Of a stretch of DNA of 64,000 nucleotides, positions 1 to 8,549 are shown one piece after another (the first letter of the stretch is position 1; every line of letters starts with the position of its first letter). The stretch lies in IMG/VR virus record IMGVR_UViG_3300019135_000055, positions 1 to 64,000 of that record. The stretch is one strand, 5' to 3'. Source of the stretch: a virus. Below the pieces are notes generated by a model. The model saw only the letters and a list, made by a program, of their open reading frames with translations, was not told the DNA's origin and did not search any database. Made by a program: the position numbers and the translations under genes.

Positions 1-300
1 TTACATTTGTTTAAGAAAGTCTCTGAGTACCTGCACTAAAACCTTAGCATCCTCTTTGTTTAATGTCATCAATTCCTCAGTCGAAATCCCATCATTGATT
101 TCCATTCTTAAACTAGGGTCAGCCAATATGGCTGATGAAATCTCTACAGCGTTTTCTTCAGTATCTTCTGAATCATTCTGAGGAGGGATATCAGGAGGAG
201 ACGCAACGAGACTAAGCTTAATTGATTTTTCTTCTCCGGTGTTAATATGTACTTCTGAAAAGTTTGATTGATAGGGGGAGTATGTAACAGTCGTTTTCAT
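1..300 (-). CDS. Hypothetical protein beside the lysis genes (99 aa)
   Basis: A complete small acidic protein of unknown function. The ATG is preceded by AAAGGGCTGATTTA, a usable ribosome site. The middle is rich in Pro, Ser, Asp and Glu and looks disordered; the last 40 residues look helical. There is no signal peptide or membrane segment. It is the last visible gene of the leftward lysis cluster, 18 bases after the holin gene, so it is probably co-expressed late. I do not recognise the family. Confidence 0.7.
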   Translation of the reverse strand: MKTTVTYSPYQSNFSEVHINTGEEKSIKLSLVASPPDIPPQNDSEDTEENAVEISSAILADPSLRMEINDGISTEELMTLNKEDAKVLVQVLRDFLKQM

Positions 301-318
301 TAAATCAGCCCTTTACTA

Positions 319-573
319 TTATTGTCTTGGCTCTTCATATTCCATTGCTTGATTGCTATCAGAGATGCCTTTAGTTGTGGGGTCAACTACAATGCCTAAT
401 GCAACCAACAATGTTAATATAGCGTTGAATTTTTCAGTTAGAGCAGCACTGTATACTGTTATGTCATATCCAAAAGCTGAAGCAATTGTTTGAACAAATA
501 AAAGTGTTGCAGAGAAAATTGTTACAAGGAATGTTTTCTTTTTCAGTCTTACTTTCCAGTTGATTTTATTCAT
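319..573 (-). CDS. bhlB: Phage holin, SPP1/BhlB type (84 aa)
   Basis: A small membrane protein that would make holes in the cytoplasmic membrane at the end of infection and release the amidase. A basic N-terminus (MNKINWKVRLKKK) is followed by two hydrophobic segments (about residues 14-34 and 48-62), then the motif DPTTKGISDS and a Tyr/Glu/Pro-rich tail. That ending is typical of the SPP1-type holin family, and SPbeta BhlB has nearly the same size. It has a good site, AGGAG, before ATG. It follows a coiled-coil membrane protein and the amidase, giving a normal lysis cassette. Confidence 0.88.
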   Translation of the reverse strand: MNKINWKVRLKKKTFLVTIFSATLLFVQTIASAFGYDITVYSAALTEKFNAILTLLVALGIVVDPTTKGISDSNQAMEYEEPRQ

Positions 574-591
574 AATATCAATCTCCTTTTC

Positions 592-978
592 TTATTTAAG
601 TCCGAAATGTATAAGCAACCATGCACCGACTAACGTTGCGATTACAGTAGGTAAAACCTTGTACATGAGGTCTTTACCGAATTGACCTGGATCAATTTTT
701 CTATTGGAATCTGATTGTTCCAGAATGCCCACTCGATTGTCGAGTTTTTCATATGATTTGCTTAGATTTTTTAAGCTGTTATTCATCTCAGTCAATGTGA
801 CAAATTGTTCGCGCGATTGTTTTTGGGCATCTTTGTTTATTTCGATTTGCTGTTCCATAAGAGTTGTTAGTCGACTCATGTCTTCAGTTCTTGCTTCTAA
901 ATTTGTAATTTTTTCTTGATGATTTTTCATTTTTTCTTCTAAGACACTTAACCGTGTATTTACATCTACTTCAGCCAC
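592..978 (-). CDS. Coiled-coil, single-TM holin-associated protein (128 aa)
   Basis: Residues 1-95 are almost all heptad-like coiled coil (VLEEKMKNHQEKITNLEAR and onward). The C-terminus, about 106-126, is one membrane helix (VLPTVIATLVGAWLLIHFG). This resembles XhlA-type partners of holins more than the 70-residue BhlA of SPbeta, although it sits in the BhlA position between amidase and holin. The start is GTG, 8 bases after AAAGGACGG. That ribosome site overlaps a 7-bp hairpin (CCTTTAT/ATAAAGG) which could dampen translation. The lysis-assisting role is inferred from context. Confidence 0.7.
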   Translation of the reverse strand: MAEVDVNTRLSVLEEKMKNHQEKITNLEARTEDMSRLTTLMEQQIEINKDAQKQSREQFVTLTEMNNSLKNLSKSYEKLDNRVGILEQSDSNRKIDPGQFGKDLMYKVLPTVIATLVGAWLLIHFGLK

Positions 979-1052
979 AAATTCAACCGTCCTTTATCAA
1001 TAATAAAGGAGGTGTACGTCATCCCACGTTGTTCACCTCCAGTAGAAATAGA

Positions 1053-1088
1053 GGATATCCATTGATCAATTAAAATCAACAGATATCC
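1053..1088. repeat. Inverted repeat between amidase and lysis-assistant gene
   Basis: GGATATC (1053-1059) and GATATCC (1082-1088) can form a 7-bp stem with a 22-base loop just after the amidase stop on the minus strand. There is no T-run, so it is not a clear terminator. It may be an mRNA-stabilising hairpin or a binding site. Confidence 0.4.
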
Positions 1089-1109
1089 TTAATGATACTT
1101 AAATATCAA

Positions 1110-2198
1110 TTAGACTCTTGTGCCAAACTGACCTGAAACATAACCGCGTCTGCCATTGTAAATAACTTCCCAATAGCCTTTAGGGTTATTTTTCCCTTTC
1201 ACTGACCCGGAAATGTCAATTTTGCTGCCGAGTTTAATTGTCCCGATATTCTTTGAATTGTTGCGATCAGGTTTGTCCATAACAATTGCAGCATTTGATA
1301 CTCCAACAATTTTAATTTTTCCCACAGACTTAATTGAAGAAGAACCGGAGCTGGATTTTGATGCTGTTGATTTAGAAGGGGAGGAGGCAGTCTTCAAACT
1401 TCCTGAAACTTCAACATATTTATCAGATGCAGTAATGTAATATGTTGCTCCTTTAGAGTTTTTAACTTTGTACTGATAAGCACTTCCAACCTTAACTTCT
1501 TCAACAACAGTAGGGAAACCATAGCCTTTATTCACTGTACCAACAACATCTCTGTCTTCCCAAGAAGGTTTAGAATAGAAGCGAAGACCATTAACTTTTG
1601 ATTTCAGGGAGCAACTTGCAGCAGTAGAGGAGGAAGAACCTTTACTAGAGGGAGCTGTAGAATTTGAAACAGTTTTGTTTCCGAGCAGTCCATCAACTTT
1701 TTTGCGAAATGCTGCCAGCTTGCTTGAGTCACTTACCCAAGGGGCAGGACAGCTTTTGTTTGTTACATCATAATGACGGACGATTTTATCTGTAGACAAT
1801 TTGAATCTTTTACAAAGATCAGCAACCAATTCAGCAGCATTCTGCACAGTTTCATCATGAATGGTGCCGTTTTTCTCCACGCACATTTCAACGGAAATCG
1901 ATGTTTGGTTCGCATTTGGTTTTAGGAAGCTCACAAAGCAGCGGTTTTGATCGTGTGCATGATAAGCCATTTCATTTTCAGGAATAATATATTGCGCTTC
2001 ATTTCTATCTACAAAGTAATGAGCAGAAGCATAACGTTTATCAGCAATACATGTACCATTGAAATAATTTCGCTCATTTAACGCACTAGCTCCTGGAGTT
2101 GCAGTCCAGTGCATTACAATTCCTTTAACACCAGAAAGCTTTAGACCTGGACGAGTGTATTGATTGACTTTCACAAAATTTTTTACGACTTTAACCAA
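1110..2198 (-). CDS. blyA: N-acetylmuramoyl-L-alanine amidase (endolysin), 362 aa
   Basis: The phage endolysin. It should cut the bond between N-acetylmuramic acid and L-alanine in the host wall. The N-terminal amidase_2 domain (about 1-165) shows the zinc-ligand pattern: His in IVMHWTATPG, His in VRHYDVTNKS and Cys in CPAPW, with a YIIPENEMAYHA stretch between. After a Ser/Thr linker come two SH3-type wall-binding repeats (about 195-270 and 290-360). Domain order and length match SPbeta BlyA. Translation most likely starts at TTG, 9 bases after CAGGAG. It sits directly upstream of the holin genes. Confidence 0.93.
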   Translation of the reverse strand: MVKVVKNFVKVNQYTRPGLKLSGVKGIVMHWTATPGASALNERNYFNGTCIADKRYASAHYFVDRNEAQYIIPENEMAYHAHDQNRCFVSFLKPNANQTSISVEMCVEKNGTIHDETVQNAAELVADLCKRFKLSTDKIVRHYDVTNKSCPAPWVSDSSKLAAFRKKVDGLLGNKTVSNSTAPSSKGSSSSTAASCSLKSKVNGLRFYSKPSWEDRDVVGTVNKGYGFPTVVEEVKVGSAYQYKVKNSKGATYYITASDKYVEVSGSLKTASSPSKSTASKSSSGSSSIKSVGKIKIVGVSNAAIVMDKPDRNNSKNIGTIKLGSKIDISGSVKGKNNPKGYWEVIYNGRRGYVSGQFGTRV

Positions 2199-2228
2199 AT
2201 TAAATCACTCCTGTTTGTTTTTGAGCAT

Positions 2229-2259
2229 TAAAAAAGAGACTGGCTAATTACCAATCTCT
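2229..2259 (-). terminator. Intrinsic terminator after the tail-spike gene
   Basis: On the minus strand AGAGATTGG pairs with CCAGTCTCT (one G-T pair) around a 7-base loop, followed by six T. It lies between the tail-spike gene and the amidase and would separate tail from lysis transcription. Confidence 0.8.
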
Positions 2260-2353
2260 CTCGTTCTCACATATGCTCTTGTTTTCTCTGTTTTGCTAAA
2301 CTGTAGTTTGAATGAAATCTAAATTTTATTCAGAATTTAACCACCTCCTAAAG

Positions 2354-4258
2354 TTAGGATTCACTCTTAGTAGTTATTTTACGAATGTAATCATCTTTGT
2401 TCGTCCCATAGTAGCCATTGAAATTGGACTCACCCAGAACAATGATACGGCCAGTTCCTTTGGTGTTGGCTACATTCACCTCAGTAGCTTCAGCTTCTAC
2501 TAAAATAGCGAATTCTTTTTCAACACCTCTAATTCGATTTCCTTCTATTCTTCCATCGTAGCCATTCTCAACATAAATTCCTCCACGGCCTCTTTCGCTA
2601 CTTTGTTCTTTATTATTATTTAGTACATTATTATCTCTAACATCAAAGTAGTCACATTTTTGAACAAATATACCGTTTCGTCCAGTGGTATTGATCTCAT
2701 TCCTATCAATTGATACATGGTAGGACTTTGTAACAGTGGAGGAAGTGTCCCTACTCTTAGCAAGGTATACTGCTTCAGTATCGACATTTGATATACCATT
2801 GCCGGAAATAAAAGTGTTGTAACAACCTTCAATCCACATTCCTCTTCGTCCACCGTAAATCTTATTATTGTTAACGAAAATGTTTCTAGCAAAGACTAGC
2901 TTTATTGCCTGTTCATCATTGTATTTGCCAATGTCTTGTCCTTTTATTTTAAAGTAATTACCCGATATGCGAATTTCATCGTTCCAGGCTATTTCTTTAT
3001 TATAAATTTGACCAAACGCAACAACCCCACTGGATGTATAATCGTAAAAGTCATTTCCTTCAACTAACACGTTTTGTCCATTTTGTGGTCGATTCATCTG
3101 TACACCATCTGCATTTTTAGAGCTTTCAATTCCGCCTGCAGCTTGTGAAATACGTACACACTCTTTATTACGGATGAACACATTGTTTGTAATTTTAACG
3201 TTATTCCATTTGAAAGTTCGAACTCCAGCAAATCCACAGTCCTCGATAACATTATTAAAAATGGTGATATTGCTTTGAAAAACATCATAAACGGCATAAT
3301 GGTTCCCTATAGCACATCCCCAACCACCTAACAGTTTAGATTTTCCAAAATAATTATGTGCAATATAAACATTTGTATTAGGTGTGGCATCAAATTCTCC
3401 AAATTGATTAAGTCCTATTTCAATGAATTCTCCAAGCTGAATAGCCTCTGAGTAGTTTCTCTGTCCAGTAAGATCAATAAAACCAGTAAATTTGCTATTT
3501 GTAATTCGAAGATTATCACATCCATTGGCATCAATCGCATGGGCGCTTATCGTATCTTTAAATGTTACATTGTCTATTGTAATATTTTTGGCATGTCCAA
3601 GAATTATGGAATCCATAGCGCTCGTAGGGTACTTATCAATGTTTGCATAATTCCCATCTAAAATACCGCCTTCAATGATTATGTTTCCTCTTCCTAAATA
3701 ACCTTTGAATTTATCAGTTGGCGTTCCATTAGCAAAAAATCCACCTGCCCATCCTCTGAGCAGAATACAATTTTGAGCCATAGTGACCCGAGTATTTTCA
3801 TAGACAAACATTCTTTTTTCAATTAAATATTTGCCACCGGGAATAAAAAGTTGCCCTCCGCCTTCGTTATGAATATCATCCAGCGCTTTTTGAATAGCCT
3901 CGGCCGAAGGTTTTCCCCCAGTAGGGTCTGCTCCATAACTAAGAGCATTTTTAAAATAAATTTTTTTATTTAGGGAGCTGGAGCTTTCATTGATTATTTC
4001 CTCCATATTAGTTATTTTATTATCAACGCCTTTATCCAATTTATCTACTTTCTCATTAATTTTGAGAAAGTCAGAGTCAATTCTTTCTTTAGCTGATGAG
4101 TAAACATGATTATCATTGTCAATCTTTATATCATCTAAAGATTTAATATCATCAGCGGTATATCTATTGTTTTCAGATTTTAATCCTACGGCGTCTATTG
4201 GAATCCATTTCTGTAATTCTTCATCATGATAGCCCATTGTGTTTACAGGGATTGACAT
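2354..4258 (-). CDS. yomE: Tail spike, right-handed beta-helix (pectate-lyase-like), 634 aa
   Basis: Probably the receptor-binding or wall-polymer-degrading spike of the virion. Residues 1-110 form a base with a coiled-coil stretch. From about 105 the sequence has the typical entry of phage beta-helix spikes (a SYGADPTGGKPSAEAIQKAL segment followed by GGQLFIPGGKYLI), then many short repeats rich in N, G, I and V (VTIDNVTFKD, ITNNVFIRNK, VSIDRNEINT), as expected for parallel beta-helix coils. The start has AAGGAGG in front. It lies between YomF-like and amidase genes, where SPbeta carries yomE; yomD seems absent here. Catalytic residues cannot be assigned by eye. Confidence 0.82.
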   Translation of the reverse strand: MSIPVNTMGYHDEELQKWIPIDAVGLKSENNRYTADDIKSLDDIKIDNDNHVYSSAKERIDSDFLKINEKVDKLDKGVDNKITNMEEIINESSSSLNKKIYFKNALSYGADPTGGKPSAEAIQKALDDIHNEGGGQLFIPGGKYLIEKRMFVYENTRVTMAQNCILLRGWAGGFFANGTPTDKFKGYLGRGNIIIEGGILDGNYANIDKYPTSAMDSIILGHAKNITIDNVTFKDTISAHAIDANGCDNLRITNSKFTGFIDLTGQRNYSEAIQLGEFIEIGLNQFGEFDATPNTNVYIAHNYFGKSKLLGGWGCAIGNHYAVYDVFQSNITIFNNVIEDCGFAGVRTFKWNNVKITNNVFIRNKECVRISQAAGGIESSKNADGVQMNRPQNGQNVLVEGNDFYDYTSSGVVAFGQIYNKEIAWNDEIRISGNYFKIKGQDIGKYNDEQAIKLVFARNIFVNNNKIYGGRRGMWIEGCYNTFISGNGISNVDTEAVYLAKSRDTSSTVTKSYHVSIDRNEINTTGRNGIFVQKCDYFDVRDNNVLNNNKEQSSERGRGGIYVENGYDGRIEGNRIRGVEKEFAILVEAEATEVNVANTKGTGRIIVLGESNFNGYYGTNKDDYIRKITTKSES

Positions 4259-4273
4259 AACATTCCTCCTTTT

Positions 4274-5071
4274 TTACTCTTTCCTAATCCAGATCAAATT
4301 AGTTTCTGGGGCATCTTTTGATGGTTTAACCCTTTTTTTACTTGGTGATGTATTGGTTCTTAACCAAACAGTCCGAATGTTATAAGGCTCAACATAGCTA
4401 GAAACAACGTTATAGCCATCGAATTTATCGGAGATACTAATGTTGATCCAATCAAAACCGTCCCAACGATACTCGATTCCCGTTTCTCTAATAGTGACTG
4501 TCCAACCAATTTGAGGATTTGGGTAGGTATCTAGCAGATCTTTGTATGTGTAAACCATTGGGAGGTATATTTTTCTTGTGTTTTCAACTACATTTTCATA
4601 ATCTGATGTCGTAGCTCGTGTCCACTTAGTAATCTCTTTGGATTCTTCTGTGGCTTTTTCCGATTCCTCAGTAGCTTTACGAGCTCTTTCTGTTAGTGAA
4701 TCTAATGTCTCAGTTACTTCATTTCCGTCACGTTCTGTCCAAATACGAGAACCAGGGAAATAATAAGCACCTTCACCGCTGTATTTGAATTGAAGAGATT
4801 TTCCTTCATTTGACGCATTAAAAAAGACAACTCCATTAAGGTAATCAACCTTAAAGTAGTCGTCTTGTAATTCACCATCTTCAATTTCTTTCCATAGCTT
4901 GCCGTCACCAGAGACTTCAACTCTCATTTCTCTGTTGGGGACTTCTGTTAATTGAGCCTTTCCGTTATAAATCACCTGTGTTTCATTGTAAAGCTGGTAA
5001 GGATCATCAATCGACCCTTTTCTCTTCTTAGATAGAATAGGGTCGTTATAAAATCTTGGAGTATCTTCCAA
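4274..5071 (-). CDS. yomF: Tail/baseplate protein, YomF-like (265 aa)
   Basis: An upper-baseplate or spike-attachment protein by position. It is soluble, with beta-rich N-terminal and C-terminal parts around a short helical stretch (TERARKATEESEKATEESK, about 125-146). The C-terminal half contains a GWTVTIRETGIEYRWDGFDW segment like those seen in phage tail-tip proteins. The start is TTG, 6 bases after GGGGGTGAT. It lies 15 bases after YomG and just before the spike gene. The name is by synteny with SPbeta. Confidence 0.7.
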   Translation of the reverse strand: MEDTPRFYNDPILSKKRKGSIDDPYQLYNETQVIYNGKAQLTEVPNREMRVEVSGDGKLWKEIEDGELQDDYFKVDYLNGVVFFNASNEGKSLQFKYSGEGAYYFPGSRIWTERDGNEVTETLDSLTERARKATEESEKATEESKEITKWTRATTSDYENVVENTRKIYLPMVYTYKDLLDTYPNPQIGWTVTIRETGIEYRWDGFDWINISISDKFDGYNVVSSYVEPYNIRTVWLRTNTSPSKKRVKPSKDAPETNLIWIRKE

Positions 5072-5086
5072 AGGATCACCCCCATA

Positions 5087-7726
5087 TTAATTTTGTTTAA
5101 ATGCTTCCCAAATATATTTAACATTTAGTTTGTTTCCGCGAGTGTTACTGTCTGAGCCAGTAATAAAATAATTCAAATTCAATGACCCGTATGTTTTATC
5201 GCCGCCTTTTAGATAGGAGCCTATTTCTCCGTTTTCTATGGAATAACCACCTAAGCTGTTTTGAATGATGAGTGTTGAATCGGTTGGAGATGTAGAATAA
5301 ATCTTTACCGTATTGGGGATAAAGTTTAATCCGATTGATCTGCTTTGCTTTCCGTCACCAATGTACTCTCCTGTTGCGTATTGAGGAGAAGAGGGGAGTT
5401 CAGACTTAAGAACATATGCAGAAGCATCATAGCCGCCAAGTTGAGTTGCGCTTCCTGTAATTGAAGCATCAATTGTTCCTGTTTCATCCCGAACAGCTAT
5501 CGTGTTAGGAGAGGATGCTATCTCAGCACTATATCCATTTAACGAATCTGCCGAAGATACTGTTTGCTCAATCCACTTTTCACCATCGTAAAGTTCTTGT
5601 TTATTAGTTTTAGGATTGATCCAAACAGTGTTGACATCTGGATTTTCTGGTCTTTCTTCAGAAACAGCTTGAATTAGTCCATTTACTCGCCCTTTGACTT
5701 CTGCAATAGCAGAAGGGAGGTAGGGGTTTTCTGTAATGTGTTTTGACTGAACAATGTCAGAGAGAATGATTCCAGTTCTCTCAATGTCTGCATCAACTCT
5801 GCGGTAGGCTCTAACACCTACAGTGTAGTATTTATTCGAGGCAAGTCCCGTGAATTTGTAGGAACGCTTGTCATACTTCACATTAACCATTTCTTCATGG
5901 CTCATCTTAGAACCAAAAACATATTCATCAGATGATTCACTGGAGTAGAGATAAACTTCAAATCCGTCTATATTGTATTTATCCTCATCAGAATATGGGT
6001 ATTCCCATTTTAAAACAATATCTACTGAACCATTGTCATTCAGTTCATGAGTAATTGCCGTTCCATCTGATGCGACGGTAGGAGCTGCAACTGGGGCGGA
6101 AATTCGATCATTCCGGATTTTAAAATTCTCAGCGGTATTCATCCAGTCAATTTTTCTAATTGCATAGTCGTTGTTTATATGACTGACTGTATAAACGAGT
6201 TTGACCATCTTTTCTTTAACAGTTTCAACTCGTTTTGAATTTGACACAGTCAAATTAATCTTATTAGCCTCAAAGTCAAAGGTCATTTCAATTACTTTTG
6301 TTTTAACATCAATACCAAGGCGATCATGCTGTACTCGAACAATATCTCCGATAGATAGCCTGTCCCAATTTTGATGTTCACTTAAGATTCCAAAGAAATT
6401 AACTATGCTCATTGTAATATTGATTGGAGGGGTGTTGCGCTTTTTCATTTCCTCAAGTCCGGCTTCATAAAGATCAGTTTCATCATAAAGATTGTCATTA
6501 GCCCATTCCTGCTCATTTATAAATTCCGCCAACTCTTCCTTGAGTTCATCATTAAGGTGGCTTTCGAGCGTCAATTTCCCCTTTAAAAGGGTTATTTTAT
6601 CTTGAATGTCCTTAATCAGTTTTTCTTTTTCTTCAATTTCCTTCTTTTTCGATTCAATTTCAATTTCTTTAGCTTTTCGCTCTTTTATAAGCTCGGCAGT
6701 TGGATCTTTCGCTTCTGTTGCTACTGCAATTTTATCTAAAATGATTTTGTATTCTAAATCAAGCTTTGCCTTTTCTGCGTTAAGTGTTGAAAGTTTCTTT
6801 TCTTCCTCGGTTTGTCGAGAGAGAAGGGAAGAGAATGTTTCAGTTTGAGAATCGATGAACTCATTAAAATCGAGAATAGCATGACATAATTCATCGCTCA
6901 TTTCGTAACTGTGAGTTATCACCTTGCGATCTTTATCTCGCTCAAATGGATAAAGAAAATATGTGAAATCTTCTATATAAGCTTGCCCAGTTGGATTAGC
7001 AGCGTTTATTGAGAGATCGTCTTTCCCAGTTACATAAAGCCTGGTACAGACTTCTTCAAGTTCCTCAGTGTCTTCTATCGAATCCAAATACTGACCGTAT
7101 TTTAATCTCATCCCTTTGTAATTTGATACTTCATCTTCAGTATAGAAATGCACCTTTTTTTCTATGGTGTCAAATACAGGGACAGCTTCGAATGTCTCGC
7201 ATATTTTAAAGAGGAAATCTAACTTTGTAGAAGAGGTAATATCAAAACTGCGGAATTTTTCATTGAATAGAGGATTTATGTATCCGGCTTTCCAGTTTGT
7301 GTTTGCAAAACAGTCATTTGTAACCTTTTGCATATTGTAGGAAGTGACTTCATATCTTCTAACTTTTCGATAGCTCAATTGATGTCCAAGTGACATGCAC
7401 GTAAACGTCACTAAATCATTGTCTGCACCAGTTTTTTGCTTTGTTTTAATAATGAACCATTCATCTTTGAAATTGTAGGCAGAAAGCTTAACGAGCCTTC
7501 GTAATTTCAGGCGCTTGAGATGCGGATTCTTAACCCATTGTTTGTCTATTTCAATTTTTAAAGGTACTGCGAAAGACAACTCATTGATTTCGCCTAGTCT
7601 TAATGTCAAATTAACATTTGAGATATCGACAAGATTTGCGATTTTCTTTTTGTTAGCTTTAGCAAGAGAGAGTTTCGGCTTTCTTAAATTAAATGATCGC
7701 GTTACTTGTTGAAACAGTAAAGGCAC
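5087..7726 (-). CDS. yomG: Tail-associated protein, YomG-like (879 aa)
   Basis: A large baseplate/tail-tip protein. The first 300 residues resemble the Gp37-like or prophage-endopeptidase tail family (NELSFAVPL, FIIKTKQK, LRLKYGQYLDSIE). A long charged coiled coil covers about 300-400. A fibronectin-III-like domain follows near 540-640 (SDGTAITHELN, YKFTGLASNKYYTVGVRAYR), then a collar-like C-terminus. The initiation signal is odd: TTAGGAG abuts the GTG at 7726 with no spacing, whereas a CTG at 7717 is 8 bases from AGGAGG. The real start may therefore be this CTG. It overlaps no neighbour and is read with YomH and YomF. Confidence 0.75.
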   Translation of the reverse strand: MPLLFQQVTRSFNLRKPKLSLAKANKKKIANLVDISNVNLTLRLGEINELSFAVPLKIEIDKQWVKNPHLKRLKLRRLVKLSAYNFKDEWFIIKTKQKTGADNDLVTFTCMSLGHQLSYRKVRRYEVTSYNMQKVTNDCFANTNWKAGYINPLFNEKFRSFDITSSTKLDFLFKICETFEAVPVFDTIEKKVHFYTEDEVSNYKGMRLKYGQYLDSIEDTEELEEVCTRLYVTGKDDLSINAANPTGQAYIEDFTYFLYPFERDKDRKVITHSYEMSDELCHAILDFNEFIDSQTETFSSLLSRQTEEEKKLSTLNAEKAKLDLEYKIILDKIAVATEAKDPTAELIKERKAKEIEIESKKKEIEEKEKLIKDIQDKITLLKGKLTLESHLNDELKEELAEFINEQEWANDNLYDETDLYEAGLEEMKKRNTPPINITMSIVNFFGILSEHQNWDRLSIGDIVRVQHDRLGIDVKTKVIEMTFDFEANKINLTVSNSKRVETVKEKMVKLVYTVSHINNDYAIRKIDWMNTAENFKIRNDRISAPVAAPTVASDGTAITHELNDNGSVDIVLKWEYPYSDEDKYNIDGFEVYLYSSESSDEYVFGSKMSHEEMVNVKYDKRSYKFTGLASNKYYTVGVRAYRRVDADIERTGIILSDIVQSKHITENPYLPSAIAEVKGRVNGLIQAVSEERPENPDVNTVWINPKTNKQELYDGEKWIEQTVSSADSLNGYSAEIASSPNTIAVRDETGTIDASITGSATQLGGYDASAYVLKSELPSSPQYATGEYIGDGKQSRSIGLNFIPNTVKIYSTSPTDSTLIIQNSLGGYSIENGEIGSYLKGGDKTYGSLNLNYFITGSDSNTRGNKLNVKYIWEAFKQN

Positions 7727-7729
7727 CTC

Positions 7730-8491
7730 CTAACGATATTTAAATCTATAACTGAAAAGAATTCTACATCTTCCTGTTACTCTAATACGGTTTATCCCAT
7801 AACCAAGTAGAAGGTACTCATCATTAAAGTTATCGTAACGTTCATCGCCGTATATTGATGATTCGACAATTTCTTTTTCTCCAGTAACTGTTATCATTTC
7901 ACCATCTTCAAGATCGGTGAATACAGAAGGGGAGGAGAAGTAGCTTAAATTTTCAATTTTAACATCTCCCTTACCGATCTTTTGAATTTTAAACGATGGA
8001 ATAATGGTGCATTCACCTTTATTGTTAATCTCAACTGTAATGTCTTCCTTAGAAGCATCGTACCACGGAGTGGTTATAGTCCTACTGTAGGCATAAGGGG
8101 AATCACACCTCATAGTTAACCTTATATAGCCTTCCTTGCTCGCATTGTGAACTAAATCATTTGCATCTACAGGCATTGCGTAATAAACAATATCAAGGTT
8201 GTCACTGAAAGAAAAAGGCTGGTATGTATCAACATCCAGCCATCGTTTAATGTTAGCGATTCTTTTTTGATTCCAGTGATCCTTTATATAAAAATTAAGA
8301 TTGAATTGCTTTGGATCACGTTTTTTCCCTTCATAGAAGGGTGTATCATTCCCCTTGATGGAGGTTTCGTTAATTGATGAAGTAGCTAGAAATGTTTCCT
8401 CGACTAACCCTCCATCAGTATTGACGTTTTCAACACCCATATCTGTGGATTTTTCGTTCCCGAAAATGAAGTACAGGCTTTCTCTTATCAT
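7730..8491 (-). CDS. yomH: Distal tail protein (Dit-like), YomH (253 aa)
   Basis: Likely the distal tail ring joining tube and baseplate. The N-terminus (IRESLYFIFGNEKSTDMGV) followed by a GKKRDPKQFNLNFYI stretch and RWLDVDTYQPFSF is the usual pattern of the Dit/phage tail protein family in Gram-positive siphophages. I chose the ATG at 8491, 9 bases after GGTGAT; an upstream in-frame extension to 8518 lacks a good site and overlaps the terminator of the tape-measure gene. The gene is followed at once by YomG. Confidence 0.78.
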   Translation of the reverse strand: MIRESLYFIFGNEKSTDMGVENVNTDGGLVEETFLATSSINETSIKGNDTPFYEGKKRDPKQFNLNFYIKDHWNQKRIANIKRWLDVDTYQPFSFSDNLDIVYYAMPVDANDLVHNASKEGYIRLTMRCDSPYAYSRTITTPWYDASKEDITVEINNKGECTIIPSFKIQKIGKGDVKIENLSYFSSPSVFTDLEDGEMITVTGEKEIVESSIYGDERYDNFNDEYLLLGYGINRIRVTGRCRILFSYRFKYR

Positions 8492-8516
8492 TGATGATGT
8501 ATCACCATCCTTTCTC

Positions 8517-8549
8517 AAAAAGAAAGAGCCGACAATTTGCCGACTCTTT
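8517..8549 (-). terminator. Terminator at the end of the tape-measure gene
   Basis: On the minus strand an 11-bp stem (AAAGAGTCGGC with GTCGGCTCTTT, two G-T pairs) with a 5-base loop includes the stop codon of the tape-measure gene and runs into TTTCTTTTT. It partly separates YomI from YomH transcription. Confidence 0.8.
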
